Positions 9,951 through 18,651 of a stretch of 33,675 nucleotides of DNA are shown piece after piece. Location of the stretch: contig MWDG01000028.1 of the NCBI GenBank assembly GCA_002070455.1, positions 1-33,675 of the forward strand, written 5' to 3'. Within the stretch, counting starts at the first letter, position 1. Each line of letters opens with the position of its first letter. A program made the translations under genes and the position numbers. The notes beneath the pieces were generated by a model. The model ran no database searches and had not been told where the DNA came from. It worked only from the letters and a program-made list of their open reading frames with translations. This stretch comes from Deltaproteobacteria bacterium ADurb.Bin151 (GTDB lineage Bacteria > Desulfobacterota > Syntrophia > Syntrophales > Smithellaceae).

Positions 9951-12881
9951 TTAGTAAGCTGCTCCTGAAGCAGTTCCGGAAACAGAACCGGATACAGCGG
10001 TTGCACCCGTTCCCGCAGCAACCCCCTGAAATTGAGTCGCACCGTTTAAGCCGGGAGAAATTGTTCCGCTGCCTATCGCCGCACCCCAACGTCCGGTCCC
10101 TGTATTCCAGTTCTGAATCGTAAAATTTGCCTGAAATAAATGACCTGCGGCAGATCCCGTAAGGACTGTGGGAGTGCCGACAGGGGGAGGTGAACTGTAA
10201 TTTCCGTTTACGTTATTTGATGCCCAGATTTGCGGTTTGCCGCCACTGGTACTTGCATAGAACCCCGTGTTATTAACATTTAAGCTGGTCCAACCGTTAC
10301 CGCTTCCGGATAAATTAACCAAACCGACAATCACAGAGGGGATATTTAAAGCGGCCAGTTTTGCTCTGCCTGTTTCTGTGGATGCCATTTCAACAAAAGA
10401 TGATGTCTCTATTCTGGTTCCCAGACCAGTGGCTTGCCAGCTATTTACCGGATCAAAAATTCCCTTGATGGTTCCACCAATAACAGAGGTATTCGCCGAC
10501 ATCCAGTCAGCGGAAGCGGCGGCAATATTGCCCCGGAAATATCCGCCCTCAACGGAATTCCAGGCCGTTGCGTCCGGATGTTCCAGATGAGTGAATATTT
10601 CCGAACCTGAAGAACCGCCCAGCAAATAGCTGAATACCGCATTTCCTCTCGGATCGCCGCTGTATGTACCTGACATATCAATTTTCCCGATGCCCCATCT
10701 TTTACCGTTGATTTCAAGACCCTGTAATATTGATCCAGTCAACGTCATCGACGATCCACCAGCAAGCAAATTCGAAGAAGAACCTCCTGTATTCGTATGT
10801 AGCGTGGTTGCGGACGAAACAAAAGTTGCTGCTGATATGCCCGCACCTGTCTCCATTTCGATTCGATTCAAAACGCCTTCAGATTTGAAACCATTACTCA
10901 TTGGAGAAACAACACCGGGAATATAGCCCCGTATAATGCCAATATTACCTGAGGAATCTGCATAAAGAGCCTGCGCATCCGTATTCAGGACATTGGCAGA
11001 AGACAGCAGAAGGTGCGAATTTAAGAATCCTTTGTAAGCGCCTCCTCCATCATTCGTTGTCGAACCTGAACTAGAGAGATAATTCACGCTCTGCCAGCCA
11101 CCGGAGACAACATGATAATTGCCGGGCATGGAATATTTGCCAATCATTGATACCGTTGGAGAATAAGCGCTGGTCCAAAGGCTTTCTGTAGATCCCATTA
11201 TGCCGGAAATGCCGGATAATGACAAAGACAATTCATTGGCAAAAGCCATGGGAACCATCTGGATCGTACCTGCGCTGACTGAAGAATAAATATTTGAGGA
11301 ATCATAATACCCCAAATGCTTCATAAGCAACTTGGCTGTATACATGGGACTCATATACAGGAAATTGCCGCTCATGTTTACCTCGTGTGAGTCAGTATCT
11401 ACCGCTCCTGACAGGTTATCGCTGTAGAGCGATGCTTTTTCGGTTGTATCATAATGGGCATACTGTCTGTCCGTAAAGCCTGTAAGTCCTCCGTGATTAA
11501 AATAAGTGCCGTTTTGACTATAAGCTCCCCAAACACCAATTTTGCCGCTTTTCGTTTGGCCGGTACTTGCGTCCTGAAAGGTTGCATCAATGACCCTGAC
11601 CTCACTTTCACAGTTGTTGCTGCAATCGAGGGAAATATGATCAGCGTAAATAGAAAGATTGCCTGTTTTGGGCACTCCAATGCCTGCCAGAATGCCTGGA
11701 GCGAAAGTTGAAGGATTGTAGGATGATGAGGCAATCGGCGCATATTTCTCAGCTGTTCCTGTTCCGGAAAGTGTGGTGCCGGAAAATGAAATGTTCAGTA
11801 ATCCCTTCAGAAACCCGACCTGTCCGTCATTATTAACGTAGATTGATGATATAAGCGCTTTTGCTCCACTGCCGGATAGAAACGGCAGCCCCATCATATA
11901 GCCGGACACACCGGAAGTTACAATTCCCCCCGTGCTCAGTAAGCCTTTAATCAAACCTCCGGCAGGGTCGTATGCTGAAGTAATCCCCGCTCCGGATGCA
12001 GTCAAAGCAAAAGTTGATCCATAATCCAGTGATGTTCCTTTTATGATTACATTGTCTATCGTCCGGGAAAAGGACACGTCGCCTGCAACCGCGCTTAATT
12101 CCAGATCCGAGGAAAGAGCAGTCTGAATCAGTGGCGGTATGACAATCGGGGGAGTATACGCAGGCACAAGGGGCGACGGAAGAGGCAGGGGTAAAATCGG
12201 AACCTCGTCCCCACTTGCCAGATCACCCAGGATACCCGAAGCATCCGCAGAATCATCTGATGATTCTAATACGTCCGTTGCTTTTTTCATTTCATCCAGT
12301 TGATGGTCAGGAACGATTCTCACTTTCGCACCTGATTTTGCATCAGGAACAAACATCCCCTGGCCGGAGTTTATTTTTTTAACATCGGCAGGATCTTTCT
12401 TACTGTAACCATAGCCGGAACCTTCCTCGAATATCGATCCGGACGCACCAGACAGAAAATAATTAAAAAAACGGGTACCCCTCACGCCACAGACAGAAAC
12501 GGGCGTGTGCACTTCATATCGTCCATCGGCACCGACAGATTTAATAATATTATGAATTTTCCCGCGGAAAAGGTTTATGATGCTTGAGTTTTGTTTTTCA
12601 CCGGACATGTACCGGGTAATCCCCACCCGGGAATTCTCCCCCAACCGCAGCACATTGCCTTCATTGAAAGTAATTTCCACTTTGGATTTACTCTTGGAGC
12701 GGATAAAATCACCGACATTCACGCCATCTCCCAATCTTGCAATTCTTGCCGTTTTCCCCGCGCTGGTAATATCCACATTGCCGTGCAGATTTGTAATCTT
12801 ACCCACTGGCACAGCCAGAGCCATCCAAGGAAGCAACAGTAAAATCACGAATATGATTCCGACACAATCTTTTGCTTTCAT
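9951..12881 (-). CDS. Large secreted FecR-domain protein
   Basis: The 976-residue protein has a signal peptide (MKAKDCV, a hydrophobic core, cleavage after PWMALA). A FecR domain follows (about residues 20-150: VGKITNLHGNVDI, then LRLGENSRVGI, ending in TPVSVCGVRGTRFF). Then come an Asp/Ser-rich linker, a Pro-rich hinge (about 220-260), and roughly 700 residues of Gly/Ser/Thr/Asn-rich sequence. This last part repeats a loose pattern of KG or RG turns and Tyr-x-(N/D)-x-x-G-x-(I/V)-G-(F/I) segments, suggesting a beta-solenoid or adhesin-like body. It has no lipobox and no C-terminal barrel signature. The start at 12881 is preferred over 12914 because GGGGAGG precedes it. It follows the TPR-barrel gene by 74 nt. 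Its role is unknown; surface exposure is an inference. Confidence 0.82.
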   Translation of the reverse strand: MKAKDCVGIIFVILLLLPWMALAVPVGKITNLHGNVDITSAGKTARIARLGDGVNVGDFIRSKSKSKVEITFNEGNVLRLGENSRVGITRYMSGEKQNSSIINLFRGKIHNIIKSVGADGRYEVHTPVSVCGVRGTRFFNYFLSGASGSIFEEGSGYGYSKKDPADVKKINSGQGMFVPDAKSGAKVRIVPDHQLDEMKKATDVLESSDDSADASGILGDLASGDEVPILPLPLPSPLVPAYTPPIVIPPLIQTALSSDLELSAVAGDVSFSRTIDNVIIKGTSLDYGSTFALTASGAGITSAYDPAGGLIKGLLSTGGIVTSGVSGYMMGLPFLSGSGAKALISSIYVNNDGQVGFLKGLLNISFSGTTLSGTGTAEKYAPIASSSYNPSTFAPGILAGIGVPKTGNLSIYADHISLDCSNNCESEVRVIDATFQDASTGQTKSGKIGVWGAYSQNGTYFNHGGLTGFTDRQYAHYDTTEKASLYSDNLSGAVDTDSHEVNMSGNFLYMSPMYTAKLLMKHLGYYDSSNIYSSVSAGTIQMVPMAFANELSLSLSGISGIMGSTESLWTSAYSPTVSMIGKYSMPGNYHVVSGGWQSVNYLSSSGSTTNDGGGAYKGFLNSHLLLSSANVLNTDAQALYADSSGNIGIIRGYIPGVVSPMSNGFKSEGVLNRIEMETGAGISAATFVSSATTLHTNTGGSSSNLLAGGSSMTLTGSILQGLEINGKRWGIGKIDMSGTYSGDPRGNAVFSYLLGGSSGSEIFTHLEHPDATAWNSVEGGYFRGNIAAASADWMSANTSVIGGTIKGIFDPVNSWQATGLGTRIETSSFVEMASTETGRAKLAALNIPSVIVGLVNLSGSGNGWTSLNVNNTGFYASTSGGKPQIWASNNVNGNYSSPPPVGTPTVLTGSAAGHLFQANFTIQNWNTGTGRWGAAIGSGTISPGLNGATQFQGVAAGTGATAVSGSVSGTASGAAY

Positions 12882-12955
12882 TGGTGGCTGCCTCCCCGGT
12901 ATTGTTCTCTCCATTAACGTTGAAGCTTTTCTACAATACTCTTCCCCTGGAATAT

Positions 12956-14542
12956 CTAAAACTTAAACTCAAGACCCATTGTGTACAAATTACGTGTATA
13001 TTCATAAACGGGAATATTGGAATCTGATTTTATGTGTGAATATTGCACAACACAGCTCCAGTTTTTCGTGATATCCCAGTTTAATCCGACGGAGCCGTTG
13101 TAGATTTCATCTTTTCTGCGGCCTGTTTTTGCATATCCGGCGGCATCAGAGTATGGCTGAGGATGTGAATAATCCTGAAAGGTGAAACCGCCTGCCATTT
13201 GTAAATACAGGGAACCTATTTTCCGGGTCAGATTTTCGGGCAAAATTGGCAAGACAAGACCTGCTGACAAACGGTTTGACAGATTATCCCAGTAAATTCC
13301 GTCTGCGGCCTCTTTGCATATCTCGTAGCGAAGGTTGACAAAACCATTGCGCCAGAAAAACCAGACCCAACTCAGATACCCTCTGAACCCTTCGGCATCG
13401 CGCCGGCTGCTGCCTGACGGGATGACCTGATTATAATAATTTTTTTTATCATAGCCGGTAAACAACTCGAGAATCTGATTTTCCGTTACCAATAATTTCA
13501 AAACCGACCCACCAGTAAAATAATCTTCATAATGCTTGTATCCGGCATTTCCATCAGGAACAATATCCGAATCCGTTCTAAGCAGGTAGTTCGTGTAACT
13601 GCCCAGTATGCTGATGGAAAAACGGCCGAAATTATAACCGGGCAAGAATGAAACCGTATTCGCTATTAAATCGCGGGAGTGAACAAAACGATCGTGGAGG
13701 TTTGCAGAAGAGGAATACATGGCATTGAAAAGCCAGGCACGATTCAGACGGGGCACATATTCAATTCTCACGGAAGGCGAAAGGACTCCACTGCCGGAGC
13801 TGCCAATTGAACCTGACAGGCTTTCCTGACGGGGACTGGAAACCACGTTGGAATCATATCCGCCATAAATTCCCATGGTGACACGGATCGGCCTGGTATA
13901 GAAAATACTTTTTTCAACCGCATCGAAATACTGACGGGCAGAAGCGGCAAGATCGGATTGAGGATCATAGGAAGCTGTCGCCTTAAAACGTTCCCCCGCA
14001 TTTTTAAATTTCTGCTCCTTGAGGTAACACAAACCGATCTGGTAATCGGCCATCTGCACCAGATTCCTGTCCAGCGATTTTGCTTTTTCAAATGATTCAA
14101 CAGCAGATCCATAATTCTTTTCCTGCGCCAGAATCATTCCCTCTAAAAAATAAATACTGGCAGGCTCCACATTCTGTTCCCGGGCAACGTTAATCCATTT
14201 TTTTGCTTCTTCTAATTTATTTAAATGAAAAAGAATGTTGATATAGTCCGCCAGAGCCTCTTTTACCGCCGGCTTCAGCTTTAAAGCATCTTCCAAATTG
14301 ACGGCGGCTTTGTCATAATCAATAGTTTGCTTGTACGCCATCCCCAGAAAAAAGGCCGCCAGGGAAGACTCCGGTTCCCGGGATCTCACTTTCTCCAGTA
14401 TTTCGATGGCTTCTTCATAATTTTCATTCTGATATTGTTTGATCCCTTCTTCCAGAAGGGCACTGCCGGTTTGACATAATGCCGGTGAGACCAGAATCAT
14501 TACATACAGGAAAACCATGAGTGTTAAAATTTCTTTTCTCAT
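12956..14542 (-). CDS. TPR protein with C-terminal outer-membrane beta-barrel
   Basis: The 528-residue protein has a signal peptide ending near SPALCQ and about five TPR units (about residues 28-200, for example EEGIKQYQNENYEEAIEILE). From about 215 to the end it carries alternating polar/hydrophobic strands rich in Tyr, Gly and Asn (MGIYGGYDSNV onward). It ends in LYTMGLEFKF, the terminal-Phe signature of outer-membrane barrels. The layout (periplasmic TPR plus barrel) resembles Slam/DUF560-type surface-export proteins, though I cannot confirm the family. Its partner is probably the FecR protein encoded just downstream. I used the ATG at 14542; a GTG at 14554 is possible, and neither has a strong ribosome site. 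A possible promoter stands at 14643-14672. Confidence 0.82.
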   Translation of the reverse strand: MRKEILTLMVFLYVMILVSPALCQTGSALLEEGIKQYQNENYEEAIEILEKVRSREPESSLAAFFLGMAYKQTIDYDKAAVNLEDALKLKPAVKEALADYINILFHLNKLEEAKKWINVAREQNVEPASIYFLEGMILAQEKNYGSAVESFEKAKSLDRNLVQMADYQIGLCYLKEQKFKNAGERFKATASYDPQSDLAASARQYFDAVEKSIFYTRPIRVTMGIYGGYDSNVVSSPRQESLSGSIGSSGSGVLSPSVRIEYVPRLNRAWLFNAMYSSSANLHDRFVHSRDLIANTVSFLPGYNFGRFSISILGSYTNYLLRTDSDIVPDGNAGYKHYEDYFTGGSVLKLLVTENQILELFTGYDKKNYYNQVIPSGSSRRDAEGFRGYLSWVWFFWRNGFVNLRYEICKEAADGIYWDNLSNRLSAGLVLPILPENLTRKIGSLYLQMAGGFTFQDYSHPQPYSDAAGYAKTGRRKDEIYNGSVGLNWDITKNWSCVVQYSHIKSDSNIPVYEYTRNLYTMGLEFKF

Positions 14543-14642
14543 CGCTGAAGGCACCGGAAATCATCAACAGTCAAAAAAGTCGTCTTTCCTCTTCGTAATG
14601 GTACGCAGTGCAGCTGGACAAAAAATCCCATTAACTTTTGTA

Positions 14643-14672
14643 TTTATCACTCAAAATGACAATGGATGTCAA
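14643..14672 (-). promoter_or_regulatory. Possible sigma-70 promoter of the TPR-barrel/FecR pair
   Basis: On the minus strand TTGACA (14672-14667) is followed after 18 nt by GATAAA (14648-14643). The -35 is perfect and the -10 matches four of six. An inverted repeat TGACA/TGTCA (14657-14671) overlaps the -35 and could be an operator. Despite the NtrC-type regulator encoded just upstream, I see no GG-N10-GC sigma-54 pair here. Confidence 0.4.
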
Positions 14673-14784
14673 TCTCAATATTTTTACAAGAAATACCACT
14701 TTTCACGGGCATCGGAATCGATTGGATTCATACAGATATCGAACGGCCGGAGAAATATCAAAAGCCAAGAAGAGTTTCTGCTTT

Positions 14785-16134
14785 TCAGGAATCACCTTTT
14801 GTGCCGGCCAGCTTTCGCTGCAGTTGCCTGAGCGTGATTCCCAGAATGCGGGCGGCTTCACGTCGGTTGCCGCCGGTGGAATGCAAAACATACATCACAT
14901 GGGCTGCATCATTTTCCTTGAGTGTACAAAGGCTGCGACTTGACAGGGACGGTTGAAATTCCATCGCCGGACTGTCTCCCAGGTTCACGGGTAGGATGAC
15001 CGGGCCTTCGGCAAGCAAAACGGCATTTTCCACGATCTGAGAAAGTTCACGGATATTCCCGGTGTAATCTCTACGGGCAAGCACTGTCATGGATTCGGGA
15101 CTGAACCCGGAAATGTTTTTATTGTGGCGCGCACAGGCATTTTGTAAAAAATGTGCCGCAAGCAGAGGGATGTCATTTCTTCTTTCCCTAAGCGCCGGCA
15201 GGCAAATGGTTGCAGATTTCAAACGATACAGCAGATCGATTCGGAAATGGCCCTCCTGGCAGGCGCGGTCCAATTCTCTATTTGTTGCCGAAATCAACCG
15301 GACATCCACACGCACGGGATGACCGGCCCCCAGCGGCGTGAACGTTTTATCTTCCAATACACGCAGGAGTTTTGATTGAAGGCCGATCGGCAACTCGCCA
15401 ATTTCATCGAGAAATAAAGTACCCCCGTCCGCCTGCTGAAAGAAACCCTGGTGAGAACCATCTGCACCGGTAAACGCGCCTTTGACGTGTCCGAAAAACT
15501 GGCTTTCAAACATGGTGGCCGGTATAGCCGAAACGTTCACCGCCACAAAAGGTCCGTCAGGAGCCGGACCGGCACGGTGAATGCCTCGCGCCATCAGTTC
15601 CTTGCCGGTACCCGACTCACCTGTAATCAAAACCGGATTGCCGCTGCGTGCCATGACCTGAGCATAGGAAATCAATGCTTTCATCTGGGTGTTTTGCGTA
15701 AGGGTATCGGAAAATGCCGGAGGTATTTCTGCCGCCTGGCAACTGGCAGTGACGGACAAACCTGCCAGCAGCCCTTTTCTTTCATAAGCCCTTTCAATGG
15801 ATAAGATAAGCAGTTCATTATCCACCGGTTTGACCAGATAATCGTAAGCGCCCTGCCGCATCGCCTTTACAGTGGTTGAAATATCATCAACGGCTGTCAG
15901 GATAATAAATTCCGTGCCCGGGCAATAGGGTTTTGTCGATTCCAGTACCTGCATGCCGTCCACCTCGGGCATGAGTAAATCCAGAAGAACAACATCAAAA
16001 TTCTCCTGACGGATTTTCCGGATCGCCTCACTTCCGCTGTCACAGATTTCTATGTTCTTGAGTCCATGCCATTTGAGAATTCTCTTGACTGAGGTAAGGG
16101 ACACTTCCTCGTCATCGACGATCAATATTTTCAT
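14785..16134 (-). CDS. Sigma-54-dependent response regulator (NtrC family)
   Basis: The 449-residue protein has a receiver domain (about 1-120: ILIVDDEE, phospho-acceptor Asp in VVLLDLLMPEVDG, Lys in YLVKPVD). A central AAA+ sigma-54 activator domain follows (about 145-380: P-loop GESGTGKE, GAFTGA loop, Walker B GGTLFLDEIGEL, and the RLKSATICLPALRERRNDIP region). The C-terminus is a Fis-type helix-turn-helix (about 405-445: GGNRREAARILGITLRQLQR). All key residues are intact, so it should activate sigma-54 promoters when phosphorylated. Its ATG overlaps the stop of the PAS kinase gene as ATGA, so the two form a coupled two-component pair. Targets are unknown. Confidence 0.95.
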   Translation of the reverse strand: MKILIVDDEEVSLTSVKRILKWHGLKNIEICDSGSEAIRKIRQENFDVVLLDLLMPEVDGMQVLESTKPYCPGTEFIILTAVDDISTTVKAMRQGAYDYLVKPVDNELLILSIERAYERKGLLAGLSVTASCQAAEIPPAFSDTLTQNTQMKALISYAQVMARSGNPVLITGESGTGKELMARGIHRAGPAPDGPFVAVNVSAIPATMFESQFFGHVKGAFTGADGSHQGFFQQADGGTLFLDEIGELPIGLQSKLLRVLEDKTFTPLGAGHPVRVDVRLISATNRELDRACQEGHFRIDLLYRLKSATICLPALRERRNDIPLLAAHFLQNACARHNKNISGFSPESMTVLARRDYTGNIRELSQIVENAVLLAEGPVILPVNLGDSPAMEFQPSLSSRSLCTLKENDAAHVMYVLHSTGGNRREAARILGITLRQLQRKLAGTKGDS

Positions 16135-18353
16135 AGCTGTTGTCTCCCCGCTTCATGGATGACTTTCTGAAGTTTTTCGATGGTAAAAGGCTTTTGCAGT
16201 GTGCAATCCGGTTGTGTTATGTTTCGGGATGGCGCCTTGAGCGCCATGGGATCGGCCGAGTAGAGAATGAACGGCAACAGGGGATATTTTGTTTTAATTT
16301 TATCCATAAGGTCCCACGCACTGAATCCTTTTAAACGGGCTTCGGAAACAATCATATCGACTTCCGGATTCTCCTCTAAAAAAGCTAGAATGTCCCCCAC
16401 TTTGTCTTTCGATTCCGAACGCCAGATTACCGCGTCCAAAAAATTGGCTTTGAGCTCTTTGAGATATTTCACATTGTAGTCAATGCACAAAATAGACGGA
16501 TACAGATTGAGATTGACGTTGCCTTCCACGGGCAGGTAAATCGAAAACCGGCTTCCTTTTCCGGGACGGGAGAGCACTCCGATGGTGCCTTGGTGTTCCT
16601 TGATCAGTCCATATGAAATGGAAAGTCCCAGGCCCGTGCCATCAAGCTCCCTTCGCGTGGTAAAAAAGGGATCAAAAATGTGCTCCATCGTCTTGCGATC
16701 AATGCCCTTTCCATTGTCTTCGATATCCACGACCACGGATTTTAAGCGGTCAATGTAACGGCAGCGGATGCTGATGACGCCTTTTTGACCTTCGGGTATT
16801 GCCTGATGCGCGTTAATCAACAGATTGGCCATCACCTGCTCGATTTTCTGAAAATGTCCGTAAATCGGAGGAATTTTTTTGGCAATCTCTTGATCGATTC
16901 TGGACACGTTTCTTCTGATCTGTGCTCCCACAATCACCAACGCTCCTGCAATTACATCCGGAACGGAGACCATTTTTTTCTGTGTGGCTTCATCGGAACG
17001 GGAAAATTCCTTCAAACTCGTGATGACCCGGCTGATACGGTTGGCACCGATTTTAAACGCCTGGATAATCTCCCGCATATTACTGCTCACTTCCTCATAG
17101 GACAAACCTCTTTTCTCCCAGTCGGAATGGTGCGACCCGCTACGTACCAGAATATCCTCCACCGTGTTCCAGATTTGTTCCAGAATGGGAACATTGTACG
17201 CGATAAAGCTGACAGGATTGTTGATCTCATGGGCAACACCCGCAACTACCTCACCCAGCGCAGTCAGTTTGTGTGTCTGAATCATCTGTTGGAGTCTTAA
17301 TTCCCCTTCCTGACGGATTTTTTTGTCCTCGGTGACATCCTGCCAGGCACCGACAATATAGCTGGTTGATCCGGCCGGAAGGTGAACGATCCGCCAGTAA
17401 TCGGAAAACCAGCGGTAGGTGTCGTCTATCACCCGGAACCGATAGCTGTACCGGTGTGTCCCTTTCTCGCGCTCCGTTTGCAGACCTTCCATGACGCGCG
17501 CCCGGTCATCCACGTGAACATGGTCTATCCAGAAATTTTCATCGTCTATAAAGCATTGCGGCGAATATCCTGTGATCTCTTCAATGGTACTGCTTACAAA
17601 AGTGATTGCGAAATTACCGTCCACCTTTCGCGTATAGGAAATAATCGGCAGGGATTCCAGAAGCAGGGACAGATGATCGGTGGTCTGTTTGAGTGCCTTC
17701 TGCGTCCGGTGACGTTCCATCAGTTCATTCAGCAGGGCCTCATTGGCCCGGGCGAGTTCCGCGGTTCTGATTTTGACGCGCTCTTCCAGGTCCTGATGCA
17801 CTTTCAGCAGCAGCATTTTTGCTTTTTTCCGGCGGCTGATATCTTCCAGAGTTTCGATTGCTCCTATCAGATCACCGGTTGAATTGCGGATAATGGCCGC
17901 TGTAAATCGCAGCCATTTACCCTGATGTCCAAGTTCGGGGAAAAAATCGATGGCTTCGTAGGCCTCGTCGAGCAATTTGGACTTCACGTACTTCCCGGCA
18001 TACCATTTGGAGATCTTTTCCTGGCCACGGTTGACCAGAAGATCTGCCATGCAGGGACGCTTGCTACTGTAAAATGCCCGCCATTGCTGTGACGTACCTA
18101 TAACGTCTTCGGCTTTTATTTTGGTAAGTTCTTCCAGGGCTTTGTTCCAGTAGAGAATCCGGTGATTTTTATCGATCACAAAAGCGGGAATCGGCAGGCC
18201 ACCGATGACACTGTGCAGCCTCTGCTCGTTTTCCTTGAGCTCATTTTCCGCACGTTTCCTTTTAATTTCCGATTGACGGATCTCTTTGAGCTTCTGGCGC
18301 AGCTTTTTGATTTCAGAAACCAGATCATCATTCGATTGCTGCCTCTTTTTCAT
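16131..18353 (-). CDS. PAS-PAS sensor histidine kinase with degenerate C-terminal receiver
   Basis: The 740-residue cytoplasmic protein has an N-terminal coiled coil (about 1-48), PAS1 (about 49-175), a second coiled coil, PAS2 (about 225-345), HisKA with intact GVAHEINNPVSF, and HATPase with N-box (NLLINAHQAI), G1 (DNGKGID) and G2 (GTGLGLS) intact. A receiver-like domain follows (about 625-738). Its phospho-acceptor position is Glu671 (MIVSEARLKG; codon GAA at 16343-16341) and its acidic pocket reads CIDYN. Ser (LYSAD) and Lys (LQKPF) remain. The kinase should pass phosphate to the coupled NtrC-type regulator. The receiver cannot accept phosphate at Asp and may mimic the active state. Start 18353 has GGGGTGG upstream and is preferred over a GTG at 18371. 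Confidence 0.92.
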   Translation of the reverse strand: MKKRQQSNDDLVSEIKKLRQKLKEIRQSEIKRKRAENELKENEQRLHSVIGGLPIPAFVIDKNHRILYWNKALEELTKIKAEDVIGTSQQWRAFYSSKRPCMADLLVNRGQEKISKWYAGKYVKSKLLDEAYEAIDFFPELGHQGKWLRFTAAIIRNSTGDLIGAIETLEDISRRKKAKMLLLKVHQDLEERVKIRTAELARANEALLNELMERHRTQKALKQTTDHLSLLLESLPIISYTRKVDGNFAITFVSSTIEEITGYSPQCFIDDENFWIDHVHVDDRARVMEGLQTEREKGTHRYSYRFRVIDDTYRWFSDYWRIVHLPAGSTSYIVGAWQDVTEDKKIRQEGELRLQQMIQTHKLTALGEVVAGVAHEINNPVSFIAYNVPILEQIWNTVEDILVRSGSHHSDWEKRGLSYEEVSSNMREIIQAFKIGANRISRVITSLKEFSRSDEATQKKMVSVPDVIAGALVIVGAQIRRNVSRIDQEIAKKIPPIYGHFQKIEQVMANLLINAHQAIPEGQKGVISIRCRYIDRLKSVVVDIEDNGKGIDRKTMEHIFDPFFTTRRELDGTGLGLSISYGLIKEHQGTIGVLSRPGKGSRFSIYLPVEGNVNLNLYPSILCIDYNVKYLKELKANFLDAVIWRSESKDKVGDILAFLEENPEVDMIVSEARLKGFSAWDLMDKIKTKYPLLPFILYSADPMALKAPSRNITQPDCTLQKPFTIEKLQKVIHEAGRQQL

Positions 18354-18455
18354 GATTCCACCCCATACCACGCATTGAATAATGACATGATTGACTGGCT
18401 TTCCACAACTGGACCGGCTGCAATGTTAGATTCTGTTTGAATGCAATGCAATTCA

Positions 18456-18483
18456 ATTATATTGGCTTTAACAAAGAAGTCAA
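18456..18483 (-). promoter_or_regulatory. Sigma-70-like promoter of the PAS kinase/NtrC pair
   Basis: On the minus strand TTGACT (18483-18478) is followed after 16 nt by a perfect TATAAT (18461-18456). The predicted start lies near 18449, about 95 nt before the kinase ATG. The divergent acyl-CoA synthetase promoter begins only about 55 nt away. Confidence 0.6.
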
Positions 18484-18539
18484 ACACTTCTTTTAAAATG
18501 GTCCATCTCCTCCGACCGGCGACTTTATGTAATTTGCTC

Positions 18540-18569
18540 TTGACACGGTCCGCCCGCCTATTCTATAAA
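18540..18569 (+). promoter_or_regulatory. Sigma-70 promoter of the acyl-CoA synthetase
   Basis: TTGACA (18540-18545) and TATAAA (18564-18569) are 18 nt apart, a near-consensus pair. The expected start is near 18576, which leaves a 5' leader of about 75 nt before the ATG at 18652. It is the best promoter in the window and suggests strong or constitutive expression. Confidence 0.65.
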
Positions 18570-18651
18570 GCCACGGGTCCGGCCATACAGAAAGATATGA
18601 CGCTCTGCGGCTTTGTTCTTTTGACCGCCGGGCTAAAGGAGCGATCGGATC

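Noticed and set aside
14543-14784. Sigma-54 promoter for the TPR-barrel gene, expected from the neighbouring NtrC-type regulator
   Set aside because: I searched for the GG-N10-GC pair on the minus strand and found none. Only a sigma-70-like pair is present.
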